DNA of 50,819 nucleotides, from NCBI GenBank assembly GCA_964591085.1, contig CAZPXH010000016.1, positions 1 to 50,819 on the forward strand, read 5' to 3'. This DNA is from CAZPXH01 sp964591085 (GTDB taxonomy: Bacteria > Spirochaetota > Spirochaetia > DSM-27196 > CAZPXH01). Under the pieces are notes generated by a model that had not been told where the DNA came from, ran no database searches, and saw only the letters and a list, made by a program, of their open reading frames with translations. Below, one piece after another: positions 31,857-39,794 of the stretch (positions are counted from its first letter, which is position 1; every line of letters starts with the position of its first letter). The position numbers and the translations under genes are program-made.

Positions 31857-34346
31857 ATGACTACTGGTGTGCGTGGCAGGATCATCCTGCTGGTGCTGGC
31901 GGTTCTTATCATCGGACTGGGGAGCCTCCTTGCCCTCGGACTGGTGCTCTTTAATCAGGCACGCGATGCAACGTATGATGCGCTTCAGGACCAGCTCCGG
32001 GGCAGAACGGAGGATCTGCTTGCGGCCAAAGCAGATGTCTGGCTGACAAATGCCCTCCAGATTGCGCGGAACCCGCTGATTGTTGAGTCCCTGGCAACGG
32101 GGGATCGGCAGACCGCAATCAGCATTCTCAACAGCCTCGGCGAGCTGTTCCGGGATTACACCGGATTCCGCAACGTTCGGGTGCACCTGATTGACGCCGA
32201 GCAGCGATCATTTGTGCGCTCCTGGAATCCGGACGGCTTTGGTGACAGCCTGGCCTACTCTGCCCTGTACCGTGCGGTGCTCTCAGACGGGACGGCACGG
32301 GTGGCTATGGAACCGTCGGCCCAGGGCTTCCGGCTGAATGGGGTATTCCCGGTCACCAGCGGAGAGGAAACCATTGGCCTGGTCAACTTTGAGGGCGGAC
32401 TGAACTCCATCAAGCGGGAGATGGAAGCCGGCGGACTTGAGTTCCTGTACTTCCTTTCGGGGGAGCACATTAGCATTGCCGGTAGTCTAACCAGCGCTCC
32501 CCGCGTGGATCAGTTCTACCTCAGCCAGAATGACTTCAACGAGGACTTTCTCACCCATGTACAGCAGAACGTGCAACTCCAGGCCGCGCAGGCCGGCTAT
32601 GTTGTGGATGACGCCTACTACACCACGGTGATTCCGGCACTGGGCTTTGACGGCACCCCGTTTGGCATCTACGTAATTGGAGAGCGGACAGAGTTCGCTA
32701 CCGCGCTGGTGCAGGAGAACGCCGGACTCCTGGTGAGACTGGCCATTGCGGGCGCCATCCTGTTGGTCCTTGCGCTTGGGGTGGTCATGCTCTTCCTGAC
32801 CCGGAGCGTCGTCCGGCCGGTTGAACAGTTCACCGGCAAGTTGGCCCTGGTGGCAGACGGTGACCTGGCAGTGGATATCACAACGCTCAAGGCTGCCTAC
32901 CTGCGGGAACTGGTTGGTGCCGCCGGGATCATGATAGGGCGCGTCCGGGACTTTGTATCTAAAGTCCAGCATACCTCCGTTGCAAACGAGGCGCACCAAC
33001 ACAGCATGGAAGGTGAGATAGAACGAACGCTTCAGGCGGGCAGCGCAATCAGCCTGCGCTCCGTGGAGACCGTAAGCGAGACCAATCGGCTGGCCGCGCT
33101 CATTGATACGGTTGCCTCCTCCGGAGAGGAGATTGAGCGCAACATAGAGAGCCTCTCCAGCCAGATAGACAACCAGACTACCGCGGTTGAACAGACTACC
33201 GCCTCCATGGAGCAGATTTCCGCCAATATTGAGAGCATTGCCGGTATCGCCCGCGCACGCAGCGAGTCCACCCACGAACTGGTGAAGCTGACCGCAGATG
33301 GGACCGTTCAGGTGAATGCAACCCTGGACCTGATTGAAGGAATCGGCCGGGAGGTGGGTCAGGTCCTGGAGCTGGTTGATGTCATCTCCAACGTTGCCTC
33401 CCAGACAAATTTGCTAGCGATGAACGCTGCTATTGAGGCTGCGCACGCCGGGGACGCCGGGCGCGGCTTTGCGGTTGTTGCGGACGAGATCCGCAAACTT
33501 GCGGAGTCCACTCAACAAAGCTCAAACCAGATCGGCAGCACGCTCACCAACCTGGTAGAGAACGTGAAAACGTCAGTGGCCTCAAGCCGGGAGACCGGCA
33601 CTGTAATCCAAAGCATCAGTGACAGCACCAACCAGATGGTGAGCGCGCTCGGCGATATCACCAACAGCACCAACGAGCTCTCCGCTGGAAGCGGCGAGGT
33701 GGTCAAGGCGGCCGAGAGCCTCCTGGCAATTTCCACCGAGACCCAGAACGCAATCCGGGAGATCACCATCGCCATGAAGGGCATCACGGAATCAATAGGT
33801 CAGGCACGGGAAGCGGGGAACCACGTTGGTGATCTCATGGGCCACATCCGGACCGGGTCCGCAGATGTTAACCTGGCCATGAAGACGCTGGCGGAGTCCG
33901 CTGCGCAATCCGGTGAGGGGCAAGAGGGGCTTTTTGATTCCCTGCGCGCCTTCTCCGTATCTGACGAGCTGGTAGCGGACCAGGCACGGGCGATGGAACG
34001 AGTCCATTACTCGCAGCTGATCATGCAACACGCAATCTGGGTCACGCGGGCGCGCGCGGTGATTGACTGTACGCTGGAGTTGTCCGCGGACGATCTGGTG
34101 GATGACCGGAGCTGCAACCTTGGAAAGTGGCTTGCGGCTGACGGACGCCAGGCCTTCTCAAGCGACGCCCAGTTCAAGGCCTTTGACCAGGCCCATCACA
34201 ACCTCCACGAGACGGTCGCCACAATCGTCGGAATGACCGGGGTGCAGGGTTGCAGTGATGAGGAGGTGGAGGAGCAGTACCAGAAGCTGGTTGGCTACTC
34301 CCGTGAGGTGATTGACCGCCTCAATGCGATGCGGGATCGGGTCTGA
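31857..34346 (+). CDS. Methyl-accepting chemotaxis protein with C-terminal CZB zinc-binding domain
   Basis: An 829-residue chemoreceptor. Transmembrane helix 1 at about 9-31, a periplasmic Cache-type sensor to about 290 (GRTEDLLAAKADVWLTNALQIARNP is its first helix), helix 2 at about 293-315, then HAMP (VRPVEQFTGKLALVADGDL). The cytoplasmic signalling tip reads VISNVASQTNLLAMNAAIEAAHAGDAGRGFAVVADEIRKLAE, the standard MCP hairpin. After it comes a CZB domain: His725 (QHAIW), Cys753 (RSCNLGKWL), His780 and His784 (AHHNLHE). This is the Cys/His set that binds zinc and senses hypochlorous acid or zinc in other bacteria. No che genes are adjacent. The end of the gene overlaps the TetR gene's end by 26 bp. 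Confidence 0.93.
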   Translation: MTTGVRGRIILLVLAVLIIGLGSLLALGLVLFNQARDATYDALQDQLRGRTEDLLAAKADVWLTNALQIARNPLIVESLATGDRQTAISILNSLGELFRDYTGFRNVRVHLIDAEQRSFVRSWNPDGFGDSLAYSALYRAVLSDGTARVAMEPSAQGFRLNGVFPVTSGEETIGLVNFEGGLNSIKREMEAGGLEFLYFLSGEHISIAGSLTSAPRVDQFYLSQNDFNEDFLTHVQQNVQLQAAQAGYVVDDAYYTTVIPALGFDGTPFGIYVIGERTEFATALVQENAGLLVRLAIAGAILLVLALGVVMLFLTRSVVRPVEQFTGKLALVADGDLAVDITTLKAAYLRELVGAAGIMIGRVRDFVSKVQHTSVANEAHQHSMEGEIERTLQAGSAISLRSVETVSETNRLAALIDTVASSGEEIERNIESLSSQIDNQTTAVEQTTASMEQISANIESIAGIARARSESTHELVKLTADGTVQVNATLDLIEGIGREVGQVLELVDVISNVASQTNLLAMNAAIEAAHAGDAGRGFAVVADEIRKLAESTQQSSNQIGSTLTNLVENVKTSVASSRETGTVIQSISDSTNQMVSALGDITNSTNELSAGSGEVVKAAESLLAISTETQNAIREITIAMKGITESIGQAREAGNHVGDLMGHIRTGSADVNLAMKTLAESAAQSGEGQEGLFDSLRAFSVSDELVADQARAMERVHYSQLIMQHAIWVTRARAVIDCTLELSADDLVDDRSCNLGKWLAADGRQAFSSDAQFKAFDQAHHNLHETVATIVGMTGVQGCSDEEVEEQYQKLVGYSREVIDRLNAMRDRV

Positions 34347-34959
34347 GGAGGAGCTGCCGCAGGCCATCCAGGGCGAGGTCCAGCTCCTGCAGAAAGCGGG
34401 AGCGTAAGGCTTCAGGGTTGCTGCGGAGCTCTGCAGACGCAGTGAGGTCCAGCTTGATCCCCGCGTAGATCCACCGCACCAGTCGGTAGGTCTGCGCGGG
34501 CTCCAGAAGAAAAGCGCTTTCGTCCACCCCCGTCATTAGGGCCGCAAGCTCAGCATCCGGATTGCTCAACGCTTCCGCAAGGACGGGTGCTGCGGCCCCG
34601 CCACCCTTCTCCGCCATGCCCATCAGAACCCGGTACTCAAGCGGGTGGGCAACCAGGACGGCCAGCGCTCCGGTTGTAAGGACCTGGAGGCGCTCCACCA
34701 GGTCAGCGGGGAGCGAATTGCCGACGTGTCTGGCAATCTCAGCAAGGTAAATGTCCTTTGCGCGGCGGAGAACGCTGTGGTAGAGGTCTTCCTTCCCGCT
34801 GAAGTAGTAGAACAGGCTACCCTTGGCAATCCCGGCAGCCGCAACAATGCGATTGGTGGAAGCGCGCCCGTATCCGGAGCCGGCAAACTCCTCCGTGGCG
34901 GCGAGCAGGATGGCAGCCTGCCGCTCCTCAGGGAGATTGGCAAATTGCGCTTTGGGCAA
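34321..34959 (-). CDS. TetR-family transcriptional regulator
   Basis: A 212-residue dimeric repressor. The N-terminal helix-turn-helix is clear: RQAAILLAATEEFAGSGYGRASTNRIVAAAGIAKGSLFYYFSGKEDLYHSVL. The C-terminal ligand domain is divergent, so the inducer is unknown. The start is TTG at 34959, 4 nt after the stop of the 43-residue membrane protein gene; the two are therefore translationally coupled and share the operator near 35120. The likely target is its own operon; small membrane protein plus repressor is a common pattern for stress or membrane-active compounds, but that is inference. Confidence 0.9.
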   Translation of the reverse strand: MPKAQFANLPEERQAAILLAATEEFAGSGYGRASTNRIVAAAGIAKGSLFYYFSGKEDLYHSVLRRAKDIYLAEIARHVGNSLPADLVERLQVLTTGALAVLVAHPLEYRVLMGMAEKGGGAAAPVLAEALSNPDAELAALMTGVDESAFLLEPAQTYRLVRWIYAGIKLDLTASAELRSNPEALRSRFLQELDLALDGLRQLLLRPDPASH

Positions 34960-34963
34960 GGCC

Positions 34964-35095
34964 TCAGTCGTCCAGGATCTGCCGGCTTCCGCGCCGTTTC
35001 CGCGTGCGCTTCATGAACGCTGAGACACCGAAGTACTTCAGCACAACAAAGCCAATGACACCGAGTCCAATCAGGACCCATCCCCACCAGGGCAT
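34964..35095 (-). CDS. 43-residue single-span membrane protein
   Basis: A short gene below the usual ORF cut-off. From the ATG at 35095 it encodes MPWWGWVLIGLGVIGFVVLK, then YFGVSAFMKRTRKRRGSRQILDD and a TGA. One transmembrane helix (about residues 4-19) is followed by a strongly basic tail, so the C-terminus is predicted to be cytoplasmic. A good ribosome-binding site (GGGAG) lies 7 nt upstream. It is the first gene of a two-gene operon with the TetR regulator and lies just after a perfect TetR-type operator. I know no family for it. Confidence 0.75.
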   Translation of the reverse strand: MPWWGWVLIGLGVIGFVVLKYFGVSAFMKRTRKRRGSRQILDD

Positions 35096-35119
35096 AGAGT
35101 ACTCCCTTGCCAGGAAGAT

Positions 35120-35135
35120 TTGACCACCCGGTCAA
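35120..35135. promoter_or_regulatory. TetR-type operator palindrome
   Basis: TTGACCACCCGGTCAA: perfect 6-bp arms TTGACC / GGTCAA with a 4-bp spacer. TGACC-N4-GGTCA palindromes are a frequent TetR/AcrR operator form. It lies 24 bp before the small membrane protein gene, and one arm could double as a -35 (TTGACC) on the minus strand, so binding would block transcription of the pair. Confidence 0.7.
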
Positions 35136-35216
35136 TTTCAACAGTAAACCCACGGAACAGCAGCTGTCAACGTGGAGCGGGGCTTGACTGGCTCTACGCC
35201 AGGGTCGGTTGCGGGA

Positions 35217-35615
35217 TTATCGCCACTGAACGATGCGGATTCGGTTCCCGTCCGGATCGGTGAACCAGGCGTTTCTGGTACCGTCATCTCCCGCAAACAC
35301 CACGCCTTCCCAGGCCCCGCTTCCGGCGTCCGGATCGTCGGTGGTGGTGAAGCTCACTCCACGGGAGGAAAGCTCGGAAACAATGGCGTTCACGTCTGTC
35401 ACGTCCAGGTTAACCGCAGTGTGCCCGCCACAGCCTCCCGCGGAGGCGTACACGAACACCTTTCCGGTTCCAAAGTTGACGTAGAAATACGGCTGGTTCT
35501 CATAGCCATGAACCAGGTCCATACCCAGGGTATCAATGTAGAATTCCAGCGCGTCCTTGAGGTCGGAGACCGGAAGTGCTGCGACCGGGGTTGCCTGCCT
35601 GCTTAGCTCGCTCAT
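35217..35615 (-). CDS. VOC (glyoxalase/bleomycin-resistance) family protein
   Basis: A 132-residue metal-dependent-fold protein made of two beta-alpha-beta-beta-beta units. Unit 1: VAALPVSDLKDALEFYIDTLGMDLVHGYENQPYFYVNFG. Unit 2: GGHTAVNLDVTDVNAIVSELSSRGVSF, ending in GTRNAWFTDPDGNRIRIVQ, the usual closing motif with its Asp-Pro-Asp-Gly-Asn turn. Potential metal ligands are His in GGHTAV and polar residues near the end. The substrate is unknown; such single-domain proteins may be dioxygenases, isomerases or drug-binding proteins. It is monocistronic and divergent from the SDR gene. Confidence 0.85.
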   Translation of the reverse strand: MSELSRQATPVAALPVSDLKDALEFYIDTLGMDLVHGYENQPYFYVNFGTGKVFVYASAGGCGGHTAVNLDVTDVNAIVSELSSRGVSFTTTDDPDAGSGAWEGVVFAGDDGTRNAWFTDPDGNRIRIVQWR

Positions 35616-35712
35616 GGTATGCCTGCATTGGGCCCCCGGCGTGTTAGCTCCGCGTTAGGGATAGGCGCGCGACATCTTGCACCCTGAAGCCCATGGGTGC
35701 AGGCTCGGGGGA

Positions 35713-36690
35713 ATGCGCGTGCTCTTCATCGGTGGAACCGGAAACCTCTCCCTTGCCTGCACCGCGCGGGCACTGGAGCTCGGAATGGAGCTTGTCCACG
35801 CAAACCGTGGAAACGCAACGGCACCTGAGGGGGTTCAGTCAATCCGGGTTGACATACGAAATGCCGATGCGGTGCAGGCAGCATTCCGGGATGAGCGGTT
35901 TGACGCAGTGGTGGATTTCATCGCCTTCACGCCGCAACACGCGGAACAGGACATCCGCATCTTTGGTGAACGGACCGCCCACTACCTGTTCATCTCCAGC
36001 GCTTCCGCCTACCAGAAACCGGTGGTCCATCTTCCGGTCACCGAGTCCACGCCCCTGGCAAACCCGTTCTGGGAATACGCTCGGAACAAGCAGGCCGCCG
36101 AAGAACGCCTCTTTCAGGAGTGGCGGACCAATGGCTTTCCCGTGACCGTAGTCCGGCCGTCCCACACGTACTCGGACGGGTGGTTTCCCACCACCTTCGG
36201 GCATGACTTCACTGTTCCCCAGCGGATGCTGGACGGAAAACCGGTAGTGGTCCACGGCGATGGTTCCTCCTTGTGGACAATCACGCACGTGACAGACTTT
36301 GCCGTGGGCCTGGTTGGTCTGCTCGGCCATCCCGGAGCAATTGGCCGCGCGGTCCACATCACCGGGCAGGAAGCCCCGAGCTGGGATCAGATTCATCGCT
36401 CCATCGGGATGGCGCTCGGCGTTGAACCTCGGATCGTGCATGTTACCAGCGAGCAGATCGCTGCAGTGGATCCGGAGTTCGGTGCGGGCCTCCTGGGCGA
36501 CAAGCGATACAGCATGCTTTTTGACAACAGCCTCATCTGCAGCCTGGTGCCCCCGTTCCGCCAGACCATCAGCTTTGCGGAAGGGATGCACCGTTCAGCA
36601 GCTTCGGCAAAGGGCAATCCGGCGCTCCGCACCGTCCGGCCGGAGATCAATGCGCTCATTGACCGTTTGCTGAAGGCGGTGGGCGCCTAG
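35713..36690 (+). CDS. NAD-dependent epimerase/dehydratase family protein
   Basis: A 325-residue extended SDR-like protein. Cofactor motif GGTGNLSLACTARALELG at residues 6-23, then VQSIRVDIRNADAVQ, DAVVDFIAFTPQHAEQDI and FISSASAYQKP. The active-site Tyr-x3-Lys is read as WEYARNKQAAEE. The C-terminal part has VVRPSHTYSDGWFP and GDGSSLWTITHVTDFAVGLVGLL, which resembles the chloroplast-like CSP41/isoflavone-reductase-like group; the natural substrate is not known. The start at 35713 is chosen because the cofactor strand begins at once and GGGGG precedes it; the frame from 35677 adds 12 unlikely residues. It is followed after 26 bp by the sirtuin gene. Confidence 0.85.
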   Translation: MRVLFIGGTGNLSLACTARALELGMELVHANRGNATAPEGVQSIRVDIRNADAVQAAFRDERFDAVVDFIAFTPQHAEQDIRIFGERTAHYLFISSASAYQKPVVHLPVTESTPLANPFWEYARNKQAAEERLFQEWRTNGFPVTVVRPSHTYSDGWFPTTFGHDFTVPQRMLDGKPVVVHGDGSSLWTITHVTDFAVGLVGLLGHPGAIGRAVHITGQEAPSWDQIHRSIGMALGVEPRIVHVTSEQIAAVDPEFGAGLLGDKRYSMLFDNSLICSLVPPFRQTISFAEGMHRSAASAKGNPALRTVRPEINALIDRLLKAVGA

Positions 36691-36716
36691 GCCCGGCCCT
36701 TGCTACGTTACGCGGC

Positions 36717-37592
36717 GTGGTAGAAGCCAACGCAGTCCCTGAGACATACCGCCGGAGCGAGGGCGACCCAAAGGGTTCTGAGAGCCTCATAGATTTCCTG
36801 TGGGCTGAACAACCCATGGTGCTCAGCGGTGCCGGAATGTCCACCGAGAGTGGGATCCCGGACTACCGGGGACCGCGACCCGCCGGGGCCCGCAAACCGG
36901 CCCCGCTGCGTTACCAGGACTTTGTACGAGATCCCGCAAATCGCAGGCGATACTGGGCACGGAGCGCCATTGGCTGGCCCTGGCTTGCCACCAGGGAGCC
37001 GAACGGCGCCCACCACGCGGTTGCAGACCTGCAGAAGGCGGGCTACATCCGCGGAATCGTGACCCAGAACGTGGACAGCCTGCATCAGAGGGCCGGCGCA
37101 GAAGGCGTGGTGGAGCTGCACGGCGGACTGGACCGCGTGTTCTGCCTGGAATGCCGGAACACCGAGGATCGGCTGCACTTCCAGCGGAGAATCCTGTTTG
37201 CCAATCCCGGTTGGGAGCAGAAGGCCGGTGACATTGCGCCGGACGGGGATGTGCACCTTGATGCGCAAGAGGAGCGCGCCTTCCGGGTTCCTCCCTGCGA
37301 GGTCTGCGGCGCACCACTGATGCCTGACGTTGTGTTCTTTGGGGACAGTGTCCCGCGCAGGCGGGTGGATCAGGCCTTCAGCCTGCTCTCCCGGGCGCGA
37401 GCACTCCTGGTCCTTGGCTCCAGCCTCACGGTATTCAGCGGGTACCGCTTTGCCCTGGAAGCGGCACAGCGGGGCTTTCCCATTGCCATCGTCAACGATG
37501 GACCAACCCGCGCGGACGGCATGGAGACACTCCGCTTGAACTCCCGCCTGGGAGAAACCCTGCAGGCTGCGGCTCAGGCATTGGCGCGTTAG
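36717..37592 (+). CDS. Sir2-family NAD-dependent protein deacylase
   Basis: A 291-residue sirtuin that removes acyl groups from lysines using NAD+. The NAD-binding motif VLSGAGMSTESGIPDYRG (about 34-51), the TQNVDSLHQRAG block, and catalytic His135 in VELHGGLDRVF are all in place. The zinc finger has Cys143, Cys146, Cys194 and Cys197 (FCLEC and CEVC). The later motifs VVFFGDSVPRRRVDQA and LVLGSSLTVFSGYRF complete the family pattern. The spacing resembles the class II (SIRT4-like) sirtuins. The start is GTG. It probably shares a transcript with the SDR gene upstream. Confidence 0.92.
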   Translation: MVEANAVPETYRRSEGDPKGSESLIDFLWAEQPMVLSGAGMSTESGIPDYRGPRPAGARKPAPLRYQDFVRDPANRRRYWARSAIGWPWLATREPNGAHHAVADLQKAGYIRGIVTQNVDSLHQRAGAEGVVELHGGLDRVFCLECRNTEDRLHFQRRILFANPGWEQKAGDIAPDGDVHLDAQEERAFRVPPCEVCGAPLMPDVVFFGDSVPRRRVDQAFSLLSRARALLVLGSSLTVFSGYRFALEAAQRGFPIAIVNDGPTRADGMETLRLNSRLGETLQAAAQALAR

Positions 37593-37593
37593 G

Positions 37594-37620
37594 CCAGGGC
37601 CGCGGGCTATGCCGCCCTGG
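37594..37620. terminator. GC hairpin between convergent genes
   Basis: CCAGGGC (37594-37600) pairs with GCCCTGG (37614-37620), a perfect 7-bp stem with a 13-nt loop, starting right after the sirtuin stop codon and before the convergent exporter gene. No T-tract, so it is a termination candidate only by position. Confidence 0.3.
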
Positions 37621-37667
37621 GCGGCGGGGTCAGCAGCGGCCCCAGCTCCCCGCCCTTGTGATGAGTC

Positions 37668-38828
37668 CTATTCCCAGCGGAAGGTTGCGCTTGCGATAGC
37701 CGTGAAGACCAGCGTGAACGCACCCAATGCCGCGATGTTCACCCAGATCTCTGCGAGACCTGCGCCATCCAGCATCACGGCCCGGATTCCCTCCAACATA
37801 TGGGTGAGTGGAAACACCCGGGAGAAACGCTGCAGGAGCGCGGGAGCGGCTTCCAGGCTGAAGAAGACCCCGGAGAACAGCATCATGGGCCAGGTCACCA
37901 GGTTCATCAGACCGTTTGCGAGCTCTTCGTTCTTCATTCGGGAGGCAAAGACCAGCCCGAGAGAGATCATAGACAGGATTCCGAGCGCGGCAAGCACCAG
38001 AAGGTAGATCGGGTTCCCGAGGATGAGCAGGTCCACCAGCAGGGTGATGACGATGAAGATCACGATGGACACCAGAAACACAATGATGAAGCGGCTGGCA
38101 GCCTGGGCGGCAACAAACTCAAGGGGGCTTGTGGGCGTTGCCTTCATTCGCTTGAGTACGCCGTTGCGGCGGTACCGGACAATGACAAAGCCCACACCAA
38201 AGAGACCGCTGAACATGACGTTCATGCCCAGGATTCCCGGCGCAAGCCAGTCCACAAAGCGGATCGGCTGCCCCTCTATCTCCTGTCTGGAAAAGCCATC
38301 GTCAACCTGCGCAAGGAAGAGCGTCTCTACAATCTCGGCGTTGGTGGAGTCCGTGGCTACGAGGTAGGTGTCCGTCTCCAGGTTCACCAGGAAATCTATC
38401 TGGTGATGGCGAATCCGCTCGGTGGCATCGGCAAGATCATCGTAGATCACGGTCTCAATGCCCGGTGCGCCGGCAAGCTCTGTCTGTGCGGGATCACCGC
38501 CGTAGAAGCCCACGGTGAAGCTTGCCTGCCCGGAGCCCGAGAACGCGACGGAGAAGCCAAAAACCAGGAACACCGGGAGGAGGAGGTTCCACGCGAAAGA
38601 CGCGCGATCCCGTACAAACTCCAGGTTCCGGGCACGAAGCAGTGCCAAAAACCGCCGGGTGCGGGACGAGCCGGGTCCGGGACCACGGACGGCTCCTGCG
38701 GCTCCGTTTCCGTCGGTGACGCCCTCTGAGCTGCCGTGAGTGGAGCTGCCGTTGGCTGTGCTGCCGGAATGCCCGGTTGATCCCGCCGGATCCGAGCTGA
38801 TGGTGGTGCTGTTTTCTGTATCAATCAT
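37668..38828 (-). CDS. ABC-2 type exporter permease
   Basis: A 386-residue inner-membrane export permease. It opens with about 55 residues of Ser/Gly/Thr/Asn-rich low-complexity sequence (TTISSDPAGSTGHSGSTANG and onward), which is not part of the family. Then come the first helix (LEFVRDRASFAWNLLLPVFLVFGFSVAF), a long external domain and five helices with the ABC-2 pattern YRRNGVLKRMKATPTSPLEFVAAQAASRFIIVFLVSI and GLMNLVTWPMMLFSGVFFSLEAAP. The ATPase partner overlaps it by 4 bp (ATGA). Exported substrate (drug, lipid or polysaccharide) cannot be read. Confidence 0.9.
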   Translation of the reverse strand: MIDTENSTTISSDPAGSTGHSGSTANGSSTHGSSEGVTDGNGAAGAVRGPGPGSSRTRRFLALLRARNLEFVRDRASFAWNLLLPVFLVFGFSVAFSGSGQASFTVGFYGGDPAQTELAGAPGIETVIYDDLADATERIRHHQIDFLVNLETDTYLVATDSTNAEIVETLFLAQVDDGFSRQEIEGQPIRFVDWLAPGILGMNVMFSGLFGVGFVIVRYRRNGVLKRMKATPTSPLEFVAAQAASRFIIVFLVSIVIFIVITLLVDLLILGNPIYLLVLAALGILSMISLGLVFASRMKNEELANGLMNLVTWPMMLFSGVFFSLEAAPALLQRFSRVFPLTHMLEGIRAVMLDGAGLAEIWVNIAALGAFTLVFTAIASATFRWE

Positions 38829-39730
38829 TGTCTGAGAGAACTCCCGGTCAGGCTGAGGAAAAGATCGTCCAGGTTGGGCTTATGAACGGAGAGCCCGTCC
38901 AGCGACAGGCCCAACTCCAACAGACGACGCACGCTTTCTTCCATGTTGTCTGTGATTACTTCAATGGTGTCCGGTCCAATGCTTACGTTGGGGAACTCGG
39001 AAGCAAGGGCATCCACCAGGTGGGCCTTGCTCTCCGGCACTGAGGAACACGGTAGCGTGATGACCGCCTCCGCAAAATTCTGGTCCAGGAGGTTCCGCGG
39101 CGAACCCTGGGCGATAATTACCCCGTGGTCCATGATCGCAATCTCCTCACAGAGCTCCTCGGCTTCTTCCATGTAGTGGGTTGTCAGCAGCACCGTCTTC
39201 TTCTCCGCCTTGATCCGCTCTACCAGCGCCCAGAAGTTTCGGCGTGCCTGGGGGTCCAGTCCGGTGGTGGGCTCGTCCAGGAAGACCAGGTCCGGATCGT
39301 TGACTATAGCAAGGGCCAGAAGGAGGCGCTGGCGTTGCCCCCCGGAAAGCTTGCGGTTGTCCCGCTTCAGCAGCTCGCCAAGGGAGCATATCTCAATGAC
39401 CTCCTCCAGATTCCGCTTGCGCGAATACAGGGAGCTGAAGAGCTGCAAGGTGTCCATGACGGTGAGGTGCTCCTGCAGCGCTGTTGACTGGAACTGGATT
39501 CCGATCCGCTCGCGGAACGCCGGCTCCCGCGGACCACCCTGGAAGCGGATCTCACCAGAGGTAGGCTCCAGGATCCCTTCCAGAACCTCTATGGTTGTTG
39601 TCTTCCCGGCTCCGTTGGGCCCAAGAAGCCCAAAACAGATTCCTTCCGGCACCGCAAGGTCTATTCCGGCTACTGCCTGCACGTTCCCGTAGTTCTTAAC
39701 CAGGCCGCGTGCCTCAATGATGGCTTCCAT
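38825..39730 (-). CDS. ABC exporter ATPase (DrrA/NatA-like)
   Basis: A 301-residue ATP-binding protein. Walker A GLLGPNGAGKTTTIEVL, Q-loop FQSTALQ, signature KLSGGQRQRLLLAL, Walker B PDLVFLDEPTTGLDPQARR and H-loop LLTTHYMEEAEEL are all present. The C-terminal extension of about 85 residues is typical of the DrrA/CcmA-like ABC-2 exporters. The start at 39730 (MEAIIEARGLVKNYG) is chosen because the longer frame from 39856 runs through the divergent promoter region and adds an Arg/Trp-rich leader. A candidate promoter lies immediately upstream. Confidence 0.92.
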   Translation of the reverse strand: MEAIIEARGLVKNYGNVQAVAGIDLAVPEGICFGLLGPNGAGKTTTIEVLEGILEPTSGEIRFQGGPREPAFRERIGIQFQSTALQEHLTVMDTLQLFSSLYSRKRNLEEVIEICSLGELLKRDNRKLSGGQRQRLLLALAIVNDPDLVFLDEPTTGLDPQARRNFWALVERIKAEKKTVLLTTHYMEEAEELCEEIAIMDHGVIIAQGSPRNLLDQNFAEAVITLPCSSVPESKAHLVDALASEFPNVSIGPDTIEVITDNMEESVRRLLELGLSLDGLSVHKPNLDDLFLSLTGSSLRQ

Positions 39731-39739
39731 ACACCGCGG

Positions 39740-39784
39740 AATGTACTGCGATCGCTTGTGCGGGGTCAGCTCTGATTCTACAGT
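39740..39784. promoter_or_regulatory. Overlapping divergent promoters of the exporter and malic enzyme
   Basis: Minus strand: CTGACC (39769-39764), 18 bp, TACATT (39745-39740), 9 nt to the ATG at 39730. Plus strand: TTGTGC (39756-39761), 17 bp, TACAGT (39779-39784), 10 nt to the ATG at 39795. The two promoters overlap by about 14 bp. Neither gene has a Shine-Dalgarno sequence, so both transcripts would have almost no leader. Confidence 0.42.
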
Positions 39785-39794
39785 CTTGGGCACC

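Noticed and set aside
31463..31912. 149-codon minus-strand frame over the gap before the chemoreceptor
   Set aside because: It overlaps both neighbouring genes, is Cys/Trp-rich in an unusual way and has no ribosome-binding site; treated as a chance frame.
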